DNA from: Spirometra erinaceieuropaei
Lineage: Eukaryota > Platyhelminthes > Cestoda > Diphyllobothriidea > Diphyllobothriidae
Length of the DNA stretch: 64,000 nt
Direction: 5' to 3'
Assembly: GCA_902702965.1 (NCBI GenBank)
Contig: CACRXP010000091.1
Span: 1,436,805 to 1,500,804, forward strand
Shown here piece by piece: positions 53,991-64,000 of this stretch. The position numbers and the translations under genes were made by a program. The stretch's first letter is position 1; the number at the start of each line of letters is the position of its first letter. The notes under the pieces were generated by a model. The model saw only the letters and a list, made by a program, of their open reading frames with translations, was not told where the DNA came from and did not search any database.

Positions 53991-54119
53991 CAGCTCTATC
54001 CTAGTCCCATACCGAACTGAAATGTGAACCCAAAGTCAGTTGGTTATTAAGCCCTTTTGTGTCAGACGTTCACTGCCTCGGACCGCGGGCTCCGCCCTTT
54101 TAATTATGATTAACGATAC

Positions 54120-54407
54120 TCAAGTTGCATTTGTCCTCATGGCCACCTTGGATCTAGGTCGCGCTACTTCCCTAACTTTCCGTAAACTAGAATTCATGTC
54201 AGGTAAAGATCCTGTACCGATATACTGTCGATAACTCCCGCCCAGCCTCTTATTGTTTCTTCCCACCGACTCACTTTTTAGTAGAAGCAGAAAAGCGGTC
54301 CAATTAGACTTAGCGGTGGTTCTCGCTTTGAAACAGTCAACCGTAGATCTGACGTTTTGCTGATTCAGGTTAGTTGCTTGGCCGACGCGTCCTAAGAGAA
54401 CGTCCAA
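54120..54407 (-). CDS. Weak open frame (95 codons), unrecognised
   Basis: The ATG-started minus frame reads ATNLNQQNVRSTVDCFKART and SNWTAFLLLLKSESVGRNNK. The composition is plausible, but I recognise no motif and it lies just upstream of a LINE remnant on the other strand. Confidence 0.2.
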   Translation of the reverse strand: MDVLLGRVGQATNLNQQNVRSTVDCFKARTTAKSNWTAFLLLLKSESVGRNNKRLGGSYRQYIGTGSLPDMNSSLRKVREVARPRSKVAMRTNAT

Positions 54408-54439
54408 TCTGCAAACCGTCTGAAATTGAAATAAAAGGA

Positions 54440-55490
54440 AAGCTGCTGACGTAAATTGCGGACCGTGTGCGTTGATGCCTCGAACTCAACCGTTACCACC
54501 TTTCAGCCTTAGGGCTCAGTGTTGGGCCGTTGTTCTTCCTAGTCTGAGTCAACGACTGTGTCTGCAACCCGAGTGGCAGCGCCGTAATCTTTCCTGACGA
54601 TGTTAAACTATTAACAGCCGTCGGACCAGACACAGACAGACACGCACTTCATGAGAGTTTCAACAAACTCGACAGCTGGTGTGTCCGCTGGCTCTTCAAT
54701 TTTAACGTTTGTAAGTGTGTGTTCCTAAGACTCCGTACCAGAACGACCAGTGGGGAGGATCATTTCTTCCGACATCCCTCTATGGGCAGCCCCATTCAAA
54801 TGCTGAGGAATAGGTGGAACCGGTGTTTTAATGGCCTCCTCGTTTAAACCATCGTCACAGTTCCTAAAGGCAGCTAGACGCGCGGCAAAAGTATTATTTG
54901 CGCATAGACGAACATTTGTGCAGATTGATAAGGAACTGTTCGGAAAACCATAAGTTCGGCCTTACTTGAGATATGTCTTATAGGCCTGGCGTCCGTGGTT
55001 TAAGACGGATTATCAACAGCTGGAACCCGTCCAGGTGGGGCAACAAAGATGAACAAGAATCATAGCCATCTACCTTACGAAGCCAAACTAACTGAACTTA
55101 ATTAGTTTCCCCTAAATTATGGGCAAGAGAGTGGTGGCCTCATTAAAACCTACCGGATTGTCAGAGGCCGTGAGTTTACCCTAGAGTTTGACTGCTTCTC
55201 AAAATTGTCTGGGACGGACCGTCTGCTTGGTCACCCAATTAAACTGCATAGGAAGTTGGTCCGTACCGAAGTCCGACGGAACGCCTTCTCGCTGAGGCTC
55301 CTTGAAGCATGGGATGAACTCCCTGACGCGGTGGTTCCTTCGGAATCTGTTCACATATAAAAGTGCAAACTAAATACTCATTTATTGGGAAACAACGGTA
55401 CATATTATCCATATTGTGTCAGTGACGGTAGTTTGTGCCTGGCTGTCACACCGATGACTTTACAATGTCCAGTATTATTGCCGTAAAGAT
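54440..55490 (+). pseudogene. CR1/jockey-like reverse transcriptase remnant
   Basis: Plus-strand blocks: VNDCVCNPSGSAVIF, PDDVKLLTAVGPDTDRHALH (PDD at the [FY]ADD position), NKLDSWCVRWLFNFNVCKCV near 54670. Further on come LIKTYRIVRGREFTLEFDCF and RNAFSLRLLEAWDELPDAVV near 55290, the typical LINE C-terminal block. Several stops interrupt it. Confidence 0.75.
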
Positions 55491-55499
55491 TGATTTTAT

Positions 55500-57430
55500 T
55501 GCTCTTTTCGTATATGGATAGGGACCTCAGAGTCAAAAGCCTTATTCCCTTGGTAAGGTAACCTAGGTGGCTTAAAGTCTATTCATAGACGATTCAGCCG
55601 TTTGTAGGTCATAAGGGCCTCGGATAACTGCGGTCTTTAAGAATTTGAATCATTTGTATTCTTGAGCTGTAGTTGGCCGTAAGGTGACTGGTTAGTCAGT
55701 CGAACTGTGGATTCCAAGGCCAATATCAGGGACAGTCACTTCGAAGTGGAGGTCAGTTCGAAATATTCCCATTCAAAGCGCAGAATAATACGATTGTGCA
55801 TAATCGGGCTTGGTCATAATCGACTCGTTTCACATCCTCATATCTTTGCACATAGAAGGTTACATCCAACCTACCGTGTTAGCGCACATTTTGTGCTCAG
55901 GGTCTCTTTTGTTCCCCGTCATATTCAATTACAACTCGGCCTTTTCCGTCTAAATACTGTGAGTTTCACGTGAAACAATTGCCGTCCCAACCACGCTAGT
56001 TGCAAGTTATCCCGGTTTCGTAGCACATACTTGCTGCGTCACCCCCATTGCGTCAACTGCAGCCCTCTGTTATGATCCCATTCTGACCACCGGTAAATCG
56101 TGGTGGTACACTGTTCCCTGAAAATTAGTAGTCATGTTCGTTTTTATAATGGTGCCATTGGCTCGCCTGTCGCTCTGCCTCAGCCCATAGAAACCTAGGA
56201 TCTAGGGATTTCATAGCTTTCGCAATCTACTTAAATATCTTGATCGCAAACCGCATGTTGGGGTTTGCGGCTGCCACGTCTGTTTGAATTTCAAATTAAC
56301 GAAAAAGCTTTCCTGCGCCTGCCCACTGATTAAATGCATAGAATGCTGAGATTTGCATCAACTTTACAATCAAAAATATTCTCCTTTACTTTTTTGTGTG
56401 GAGTAGATTATACTAATCGTACGAGTCGGTGCTTATCCACAAAAATACGAGAACGCCTGCTGACATGACTGAGGAGAGGTGAAATTAAAGCATATCTAGC
56501 CATGTTTTCGCATATTCGGTTGATTCTGAGCATTGCGTGGACCCCAACGAAGGCTTCAATGTGATTTACAAGGTCCCGCCTAGCTACCCTAAGCAAGTGG
56601 TTTGGCTTTTACTAGCAATAGCAGAAGCGACTGCCAACAGGCAACGGAGGTTAGTCATGTGCATACAGAAGAACATTTTACACGCTCCGCGTCTATAGTG
56701 CCCAAAGATCGATTAACTGCATGCATGTCTCCGCGCCCTCCTTCCACCTCTCCCAAATGACAACGCTCTACTTAACCCTCATTGTTACTTATTGTCTCTC
56801 CTTCTTTTACACACGCCGTTTGTATGAAAAGACGACCCGTAATCGATTTCTTTTATGGCTCACACCTTTTACTTAGTAACTCGTTTCCATTTACATGCAC
56901 TGGCCGATGAAAATTTACTGAAAGCACGCGTATGCTCGTTAAATGGACTTCTGAATGGCTCCGTGACAGCGTTGTTTTGTTCTTTTTCTTCACAAACACT
57001 TCAAGGGTTAGATTCTCCCCTGCGTGCTTTAGATCAGGGGCTCATGCACTCTCCACTTTTCTGCGCTTTACGTTCAGTAATCTTTTTTAATCCGCATCCA
57101 GGACTCACCGGCCACTTTTAAAACACTTTATATAGGAATTCTGCGTATACTTTTATTGAAACCGCTATTCGCGAAATCCTACAACTTAAACAACTAACAC
57201 TCTTACTGCCAACTTATGTATTTATGCACACAGACCATCTCCCGCCTGTTCGCTTCGAGTAATCTGTCATGTTACTTTTATCTTTCTTATTTTTTCATTA
57301 AATTCGAACTTTATTCTTGTGTTCATAACGTTATCTGGGCGTTTACAAAGAAAACTATTATTACTAATACCGGAAACGGAGTACGCAGATGTCACGCAAA
57401 AATTTCTCACTTTTCGAAAGAGAAAACCCT
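55500..57430. other. No supported gene
   Basis: The frames at 55707-55973 and 56855-57121 are open for nearly 90 codons but lack motifs and splice context. No repeat shared with the rest of the window was noticed. Confidence 0.3.
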
Positions 57431-58785
57431 TTCTTATTTAATTTAATTTAATTTAATTTATTAAATGCCAGTTTACAGGCATTGTCAAGGGAAGCGATTA
57501 AACACAAATCCGACCAGCAATGAAAAAAAACTCCGGAAGAATAAAAATATTGTTGATGGTGGTTTTATGGTTTGGAGGGTTCAGGAGAAAAAAAACTGCT
57601 GGCGGTAGAGTTTCGACCGTCAAGAAGGGGGGGAGGGGGTTGCACGGTATCGGAGATTATCGGACGTCAATTCCTTTCATGAAGTTGGGGATAGTCAAAG
57701 TAGAGGCGTTGAGGAACAGCTGGTGAGACCGGCCATAGTGTTCAGAGACCACAAACGCCATCGCTACGGTAGAGTCGATCAGTGGATTCAGAACCCAAAA
57801 TTTGAGGAAGCTTTACTGAATGCAAAAATCGAATAATAGTTCTCTTAAATAAAGGATAATTTTGCAGAGTTTTCACACTCATGGGTAGTTTATTCCAAAT
57901 AGCAATTGCATTTACAGAATAGAACCGACGATATTTAACAGCACGTGCCAGAGGCAGAAATAAGAAGACCTCACGGTGACTGTTACGTCGTGGGTGGATA
58001 TGATGTCTTAAAGAGGTGAGTGGGTTAAATGTGCGATTATGTAAGAGTTTAAATAGCAAAAATAGTCCCTTTTGTAATCTACGGAACCATAAAGGATCAT
58101 GGCCCGTAAGCCGGCATTGTTCTTGATAAGACAAATGTCGGTGTTCTGGGGTTAAAATTCTCTTGGTAAGAAAGTGTTGAACGGATTCTATTTTCTTCCG
58201 CTCAGTTGCACGCATGAGGCTTAATAAAAACGAACAGTAGTCCAGGCCAGGTCTAACGTACATGCTGTAAAGGCGCATTCTAATATCCCTAGTTTTGAAG
58301 TTTCGGAGGATAAACCCGGTCGTTATGCCTGCTTTGGAGACCATCAAGGCACAGTGCTCCGAGAGATTGAGACTCTTGGAGTATGGTATGCCCAGATCCT
58401 TAATAACCCTGGGCACATTTATGGAGTGAACTTCAATATTTATTTGAGGTTGGTGGTCGTCGCCAACCACCATGACTGAGCACTTATGCCAAGAAAGAGA
58501 AAGGCGCCATGTGCGGCACCACTGGGCGAAAGCCTGTAGATCGCTCTTTAGGAGCTCAAGCACGATGTCATGATCTGCCGGCTTATATCGATATGCAGCT
58601 TTAAGATCATCGGCATACATGAGAGGCTTACCATTCTGAAATAAATCGGGTACATCATTAACGAAAAGGCAAAATAAAAGCGGGCCGAGTACACTACCCT
58701 GAATGACTCCACTCCTTACACGTGTGGGGTTGGAGATGGTATTGGAAATCTTAACTCGTTGTGTACGAGTGCCCAGGTACTCTCA
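57431..58785 (-). mobile_element. LINE family C, 5'-truncated copy
   Basis: It extends from a (TTTAA)n tail at 57431-57460 (3' end on the minus strand) to about 58785, where the RT frame begins abruptly after a stop. The short A/T-repeat tail and the 5' truncation are typical of target-primed reverse transcription. Confidence 0.85.
57742..58782 (-). CDS. LINE family C reverse transcriptase, C-terminal 346 codons (partial)
   Basis: The open frame starts at 58782 without its own Met because the element is truncated. It carries RT motifs in order: SGVIQGSVLGPLLFCLFVND, then YADDLKAAYRYK with an intact catalytic YADD near 58618, then a thumb region (FILRNFKTRDIRMRLYSMYV, ESVQHFLTKRILTPEHRHL), and the C-terminal block SVNAIAIWNKLPMSVK. 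No stops interrupt it, so it is younger than the related pieces at 32340-33065 and 51480-53075. Fingers and endonuclease domains are missing, so it cannot work alone. Confidence 0.85.
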   Translation of the reverse strand, partial: EYLGTRTQRVKISNTISNPTRVRSGVIQGSVLGPLLFCLFVNDVPDLFQNGKPLMYADDLKAAYRYKPADHDIVLELLKSDLQAFAQWCRTWRLSLSWHKCSVMVVGDDHQPQINIEVHSINVPRVIKDLGIPYSKSLNLSEHCALMVSKAGITTGFILRNFKTRDIRMRLYSMYVRPGLDYCSFLLSLMRATERKKIESVQHFLTKRILTPEHRHLSYQEQCRLTGHDPLWFRRLQKGLFLLFKLLHNRTFNPLTSLRHHIHPRRNSHREVFLFLPLARAVKYRRFYSVNAIAIWNKLPMSVKTLQNYPLFKRTIIRFLHSVKLPQILGSESTDRLYRSDGVCGL

Positions 58786-58795
58786 TTTGTTATTT

Positions 58796-59912
58796 TGTTA
58801 TTGTTCGTGGTGTAAGAGTTGATTGTGATCCTTATTTTGCCCATTCATTATGGACCGAAGAGGCAGTTACATGAAGAAAAAGCTCGTCAGGCTTAACTTG
58901 CGTAGATGATACGGAGTGTGTACTTCAGTTTAGATGTTTATGCGTAATGCTAGTAATGTGAATAATAATAGTATATAAAGACCTTACCCTGTCTATCAGA
59001 GGTCGGCTTTCATAATCGCAGTTAAAAACGTATTATTTCAGGCGATCTCTTCAGAGGACGAAAATCTAGAAGCCCACACGTTGGCAGTACTGTCGACCAT
59101 CTTGTTGGTTGACGCCGCCATTAGTCGTAAAACCTCGATATCAAATGGCACTTTTAACGCGTGACTGACCTTTAGCTCTAGGTCAAGGAAATGAGAGTAA
59201 TGGCGGGCTGTATGACGGCGAAATTTCGAGTTTCAGGCGTATGCAGGTGTATTCCAGGTGTATGTCGCGTTCGAGCCCATCAGTATAGACGACATCGTAC
59301 CCCCTAACTACAAGGGGTCCGGAGACACGGCACGAACATTAGGAAGGTGAACGCGCGCAGCACGATTTTGAAAAGATAAGTGAAATTTATAGCTTTTACT
59401 TCGATTTCTTAATCCCTTGCACAGTTTTCCAGTGTAGATCTGACAAAATTCCCTATTTTTTGTCATAAGTCATCTTAGCTTCCCGTCGTGTTTTGTCGAT
59501 TTATCATAAAGCGGAAATATAATATCATAGTCTTTCACCCAACAAGGCCTCAATTCTATTAAGTTTTACCCGCTTATATAAAAGGTTTTCCTCGTAAGGT
59601 TTTAAATTTGAAGATAAGTGGAGGATATTATTTTTAGTGGTTTTTCTGTGAGATCTAACGATTTTAGTACCTGTTTTTTGGTTGAATTTCCTTAAATACA
59701 GGCCTTTTCTCTAAGAACTGCCCGCTGCCATCTCCTTTCGAGTTTTGCTAGTCTATGCCCGCTGTTCACTAATCGCACTTTGCAATTCTCATTTTGTGCA
59801 TCCGATTTCCCTCTAACTGTTGTAATTTATTTTTACATCGTTAGCCCCTAGCTGAAATTCAGTCAACTTGTCTGCCAGAAGTTTTCTTAATCACAAATTG
59901 CCTCGAGACAAG
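58796..59912. other. No gene; probable 5' region of the following LINE
   Basis: No coding signal was found. The part nearest 59913 is likely the 5' untranslated region of the CR1-like element, but its start could not be located. Confidence 0.4.
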
Positions 59913-61478
59913 ATGAGACCAAAAGTCACTGGTCGACGTAAGCTCTCGGCTCTTGTAAGTAAACATGGCCTAACTAAACGTAAGTCAGAAGCTTTACCTA
60001 AATCTAAGTCAGATGATATTACTAGTCAGTCGTCACCCGTTGTAATTGGTCGGCAGCTTAATCTGTCTGCACTTGACCACTGCAATGACTTTATGCTAAA
60101 GTTTGGCTCTTTGCTGAAAATTCTTGGACATTTATCCGACGGGAACATCTCCGATATTCCCTCTGAAGAATGTAGGCGTCTCGACTCACTTGTTCACCTG
60201 ATCGCCAGTGAATCTAGTGATAGACAGAAGCGTTCTTACAACTTCCTGCTAAAAAATGTTCCTCGATCTGCTCGGCCAATTGATGTTGCGACTAGTTTCC
60301 TGTATTCATGTGGTTTCAACTACAAAATAGCCGATGCCAAGCGCTTGTCCTCCCGTAGCAAAAATCCACCCATCTTAGTCAAATTATTTCCATCAAGCGA
60401 GGTTGACACAATCTTTGCTCATCGAGAGCGTGTTACTGCGTACCTAAAAAATGTAAAATTTTTCCTTCGTCATGATCTTACTCCTATGGAGCGTAGAATG
60501 GGGTCTCTATTCTCACGTCAACCTACTGCTTCTCAGTCTAATGCTCCCCAACTCGGTCATAATACAAGTGGCCGTAAGGATTCAGCTTCTCCTACTCCTG
60601 CGACATCTGACTCCCTCCTTCCTCCTTCTCCGACATCTCCATCTCACTCGAACCACTTGACGCATTTGCCTGCCCCTAAACTTGCAGCAGCAGCAGCAGC
60701 CCCATTTGTCGTTTCGTATCCTCCGGATAGTCCCGCTGAGACACATGAAAATCCGTCTACATCAGCTAGACCGATAACTTCTATTGTCAAACTGGGTGCT
60801 GTAAGGTCTACAGCTAAGTCACCAGTGGCTTGGCATCAGAACGGTGAGACTCGAAAATTGAATCAGACTCCGACCCAAAAGGTAGGTGGTACAGTTCCAT
60901 TTGGAGGTACGACGCCTTCTCTTAGATCTAACAAGTCTGTTCAGCCCAGCACGTCTACAAATCCCGCAGCTCCAATTATATCCTCGAATAATTCTCTGTC
61001 CTGCGTACCGGTTACTTATCAAAGCCCTACTATATATCCAGCAACTAATTCATACATGAATTGCCCTAAATCATTTATGTCCCAACCTAGTTCAGGTTTC
61101 CCACCACTTAAGGCCAATTGCTCTCAGGTACGTCAACCTATCTCCTTTGACTTCCAATCTAGACATGGTTTCCCACTATTTCATTCTTTTAGTGGCCTAC
61201 CCTCACCCATTAGCCCCTACTTTCCTTCTAGCCTCCCTCCCCCTCCTCACCTTCCTCCATTATTTAACTACCAACAAGTCTATCCATGTTCTAACTCCCC
61301 TAGCATTCCAATGTTTGAAAACTATAACCCCACTTCCTTTAGGTCTCATACTCAGCCTTCTCTTGCTGACTCCCCATACGTCAATAACTTTAAATTAACT
61401 GGTACTTATTCTCCAAGTGTCATTAATTCGCAGCTTACATATCCGCCTCCAATTTTTTTTAAATACCGTCGAAAATAG
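59913..61478 (+). CDS. CR1-like LINE ORF1 protein (521 aa)
   Basis: ORF1 products bind element RNA. ATG at 59913 (MRPKVTGRRKLSALV) is the first Met in a long intact frame; an open stretch upstream to 59868 has no ATG. The basic N-terminus is followed by an RRM-like segment at about residues 105-200 (SYNFLLKNVPRSARPIDVAT, PPILVKLFPSSEVD, FFLRHDLTPMERR). A long low-complexity Ser/Pro/Thr-rich tail with a run of Ala (about residue 255) makes up the rest. No zinc knuckle is visible. ORF2 follows within about 15 bp. The frame is unbroken, so the element is young. Confidence 0.85.
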   Translation: MRPKVTGRRKLSALVSKHGLTKRKSEALPKSKSDDITSQSSPVVIGRQLNLSALDHCNDFMLKFGSLLKILGHLSDGNISDIPSEECRRLDSLVHLIASESSDRQKRSYNFLLKNVPRSARPIDVATSFLYSCGFNYKIADAKRLSSRSKNPPILVKLFPSSEVDTIFAHRERVTAYLKNVKFFLRHDLTPMERRMGSLFSRQPTASQSNAPQLGHNTSGRKDSASPTPATSDSLLPPSPTSPSHSNHLTHLPAPKLAAAAAAPFVVSYPPDSPAETHENPSTSARPITSIVKLGAVRSTAKSPVAWHQNGETRKLNQTPTQKVGGTVPFGGTTPSLRSNKSVQPSTSTNPAAPIISSNNSLSCVPVTYQSPTIYPATNSYMNCPKSFMSQPSSGFPPLKANCSQVRQPISFDFQSRHGFPLFHSFSGLPSPISPYFPSSLPPPPHLPPLFNYQQVYPCSNSPSIPMFENYNPTSFRSHTQPSLADSPYVNNFKLTGTYSPSVINSQLTYPPPIFFKYRRK

Positions 61479-64000
61479 CATTGCCGTTCGAAACACATTA
61501 GATATTATATTATTGAATGCCAGGTCTGTTATAAACAAGATGGCCCAAATCAGAGCCATTGCTCTGGAAATGACGCCTGTATTATATGTGTAACACATTC
61601 TCTAATTCCTGGCTCTGCCCTTCTCATAGATGACTTCGATTTTTACCGCCAAGACCGCACGACTAGGCGTGGGGGTGGTTGTCTTCTTTATCTTAAATCC
61701 TACCCAAAGCACTCTCCCTATTACTTGGATGTTTCTTCATTCACGGGAAACTTCTGCTTTGCATCTGTTATTCTCTCGCCGCAAAGAAAGGCAATTATTG
61801 GCTGTATCTACAATCCCCCAAATTATTTAGCCAGTGATGATTCACAACTCTGTGAAATCTTTAAATTAATTTCGGAAGCTGCTTTCGATGTTAAAATAAT
61901 CACTGGGGATTTTAACCTTCCTGAAATTGACTGGGTTTCCAATAGCTGCCCACCCAGATTCCAGTCCTTTCAAGATATTGTCAATTTTTCTAATTGGTCC
62001 CAACTGGTGCGCTCTCCAACAAGAGATAGTCACATTTTAGATCTAATCTTTACCAATGACATTGCTCCTCTTTCTGTTGCTTTAAAAAAGGACCTCTTTG
62101 ACAGTGACCACGTATTAATTCATTGTTGCCTACCGCTTGCCTTTTCAAAAAAGACAAGCGCCGTTCAGACTTTCATGAACTACAACTGCGTAGATAGCGA
62201 CTTAATAAATAACTATATGAGATCCTTGGATTGGTGTGGATTCCTCACTTGTAGCGATGTAACCATTCTTCGTGATGTCATGTCCAATGTTTCCAAGGAC
62301 ATTCTAGAGTTTGTGCCGCGTAGATATCTCAAGCCTAATTCTTCAGATTCCCTTGTTCCTCATTTTCTCCACAGCAGACTAAAAACATTGAGACGGCAGC
62401 TGCGTGACCAATCCACTAATTCCTTATCATTTCATCTTAGAATCACAGAGATTTTTGAGATCGCCTCAAGGATGCGCCAAGCGAGTGACAGGCAAAGAGA
62501 ATAACTTGCCCTCAGTGATTCGAACCCTGGCAAATCCGTCGCTAACATCTTCCGTCATCGGTCCTACTCTAAGCGTGGTCATGAACTTCCACCCATGCTA
62601 AATGATAACAAAGTCTTCCTCACCGAGGACACAGACAAGGCGGAGTTGTTTAGTGCTTTCTTTGCAAAACACCTCGCTACCGAGTCCGATCCGGTCCCTT
62701 TCTTTCGATCACTTTCAGATAGGACACTTAGTACAATTGATGTCTCCTCAGATCTCATTAAGAAACACATAAGCCGTTTGAAATACTCCCACTGCTCAGG
62801 AACGGACGGGATTCCGAATTCGATTATTAAACAAGCGTCCGACTTTCCCATATTGCTCAGTCATCTATTCTCGGTTTATATCTCAAAAGGATTCTTTCCT
62901 GAAACATGGAAAACGTCAATTATCATTCCCGTTTTCAAGTCAGGATCTCGGTCCGATGTTAATAACTATCGGGGCGTGCACAGAACGCCGTCTCTAGCAA
63001 AAAATCTTCTTGAAAGGATTAATTTCAATGAAATTCTTGACTTCTGTCTAGCTAATCGGCTTCTGAGCTCTAGTCAGCATGGGTTGTTACCTGAACGAGC
63101 CTGCGAAACATGCCACTTGGCTTTTCTTAATCTAATCACTTCTCTTCGTAATGAGCGGCAGTCAGTGGTTGTTATTTACTTTGATCTTAGCAAAGCCTTT
63201 GACAAGGTGCCCCGTACACGCCTTTTAGTAAAATCGGAAGCTCTCGGCATCCGGCCGCCTCTACTCGACTTCATCAGGTCCTATCTGTCCAACCGATATC
63301 AGAAAGTCATGGTCGGTAATAGCTACTCGACACCCCACTCGATCACGAGTGGCGTACTTCAAGGCACGGTCCTGGGTCCGCTACTCTTCCTTCTGTACAC
63401 CAATGATATTTCGACTGAACTCGGAAATTCGCAAACTTTTACTTATGCCGATGACCTCAAGTGTGTTTACTCATACTCTAAGGACACCGCGAATGTTTGT
63501 GTTGAAAAAATTAATGCCGATTTACTACGCTTAAGCAGATGGGGTTCGACATGGCAGATGGAGTTTTCATCATCCAAGTGTAGTTTCATGTCTTTTGGTC
63601 CTACCAAACTTCCTGGTCCCATAATTTTTCAGAATAACCCACTCTCAGAATGCCTCACCATAAAGGACGTAGGTCTAAGTTATACAAATAAGCTTGCTTT
63701 ATCACCTCATGCAGATAGAATCTCTGCCAAAGCCGCGCAGATATGTGGATTCATATCGCATAATTTTTTCCTTCCGGAAATGAAGCTAAGACTATATCAA
63801 ATGTTTGTTCTTCCAGTCCTCGAATATTGCTGTCCTTTCTTCGGTTTAATGAACGCCTGCGACCGTAATAAAATCGAAAATGTTCAGAGGGTTTTCACCC
63901 GGAAACTGTTCTCTCAAGCTTCGTCCAGTATTTCTTATACTCGGAGATGTCAGCTGGCGAACATGAAGTTTTTGTGGGTTAGAAGACTCGAAGCTGGCCT
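61479..64000 (+). pseudogene. CR1-like LINE ORF2 (endonuclease and RT), nearly intact, runs off window
   Basis: The apurinic-type endonuclease begins LDIILLNARSVINKMAQIRA. A frameshift near 61570 moves to the frame with DDFDFYRQDRTTRRGGG, IIGCIYNPPNY, ITGDFNLPEIDW near 61905, SHILDLIFTND and DSDHVLIHC. An in-frame TAA at 62502 is followed by the RT in the same frame: GTDGIPNSIIKQA, VVVIYFDLSKAFDKVP near 63170, SGVLQGTVLGPLLFLLYTND near 63345 and FTYADDLKCVYSY near 63437, with catalytic YADD intact. Where related endonucleases have a catalytic Glu (ICVTExW) this copy reads ICVTHSL. The window ends inside the thumb region. Confidence 0.9.

Noticed and set aside
60472..60660. Leu/Ser-rich small frame
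   Set aside because: It is a shadow of the intact LINE ORF1 in another frame.

Overview
This window looks like nuclear DNA of a flatworm, perhaps a diphyllobothriidean-type tapeworm. That placement is an inference. It rests on low gene density, GT-AG intron signals, decayed TTAGGG arrays, and the mix of CR1-like and RTE-like LINEs with Penelope-like retroelements (PLEs). No bacterial or phage gene organisation is visible. There is one 51-base assembly gap at 17960-18010. Species identity cannot be read from the sequence.

Most of the window is transposon debris. From 1 to 8.4 kb lie a dead Tc1-like transposase, a SINE-like repeat, a GC-rich stretch with heat-shock-element motifs, and a decayed PLE split by a ~1 kb foldback MITE; a second MITE follows. 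From 9.8 to 14.4 kb there is a signal-peptide exon, a third MITE, a ~750 bp tandem duplication and a 45 bp exon. From 14.4 to 20.9 kb two CR1-like LINEs on the minus strand flank a Tc1-like copy whose terminal repeats match the foldback MITEs. From 21 to 30 kb there are inverted-repeat structures, a TIR element carrying a telomere-like array, and short exons. From 32 to 41 kb LINE 3' ends, SINE, PLE fragments and inverted PLE junctions are mixed with two more exons. From 42 to 50 kb there is a further exon, a second telomere-array TIR element, a 1.1 kb near-perfect palindrome, minus-strand exon candidates, an RTE-like LINE with C2H2 fingers, and a tRNA-like sequence. From 51 to 64 kb there are several LINEs, ending with a nearly intact CR1-like element (ORF1 plus most of ORF2) that runs off the window.

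The best host-gene signal is a plus-strand series of small exons whose splice phases match: 14316-14360, 24421-24513, 28370-28421, 30381-30579, 37661-37811, probably 42099 onward, and possibly starting with the signal-peptide exon at 9813-10052. Introns of 2-10 kb have been filled by the transposons described here. I do not recognise the encoded protein. Separate minus-strand exon candidates lie at 45650-46357 and 49909-50445.

The most unusual structural features are the telomere-array TIR elements (one with an exact 8-bp target duplication), the foldback MITE family linked by its ends to a Tc1-like transposase, and two independent head-to-head PLE junctions. All family calls rest on motifs read by eye, and no database search was possible.
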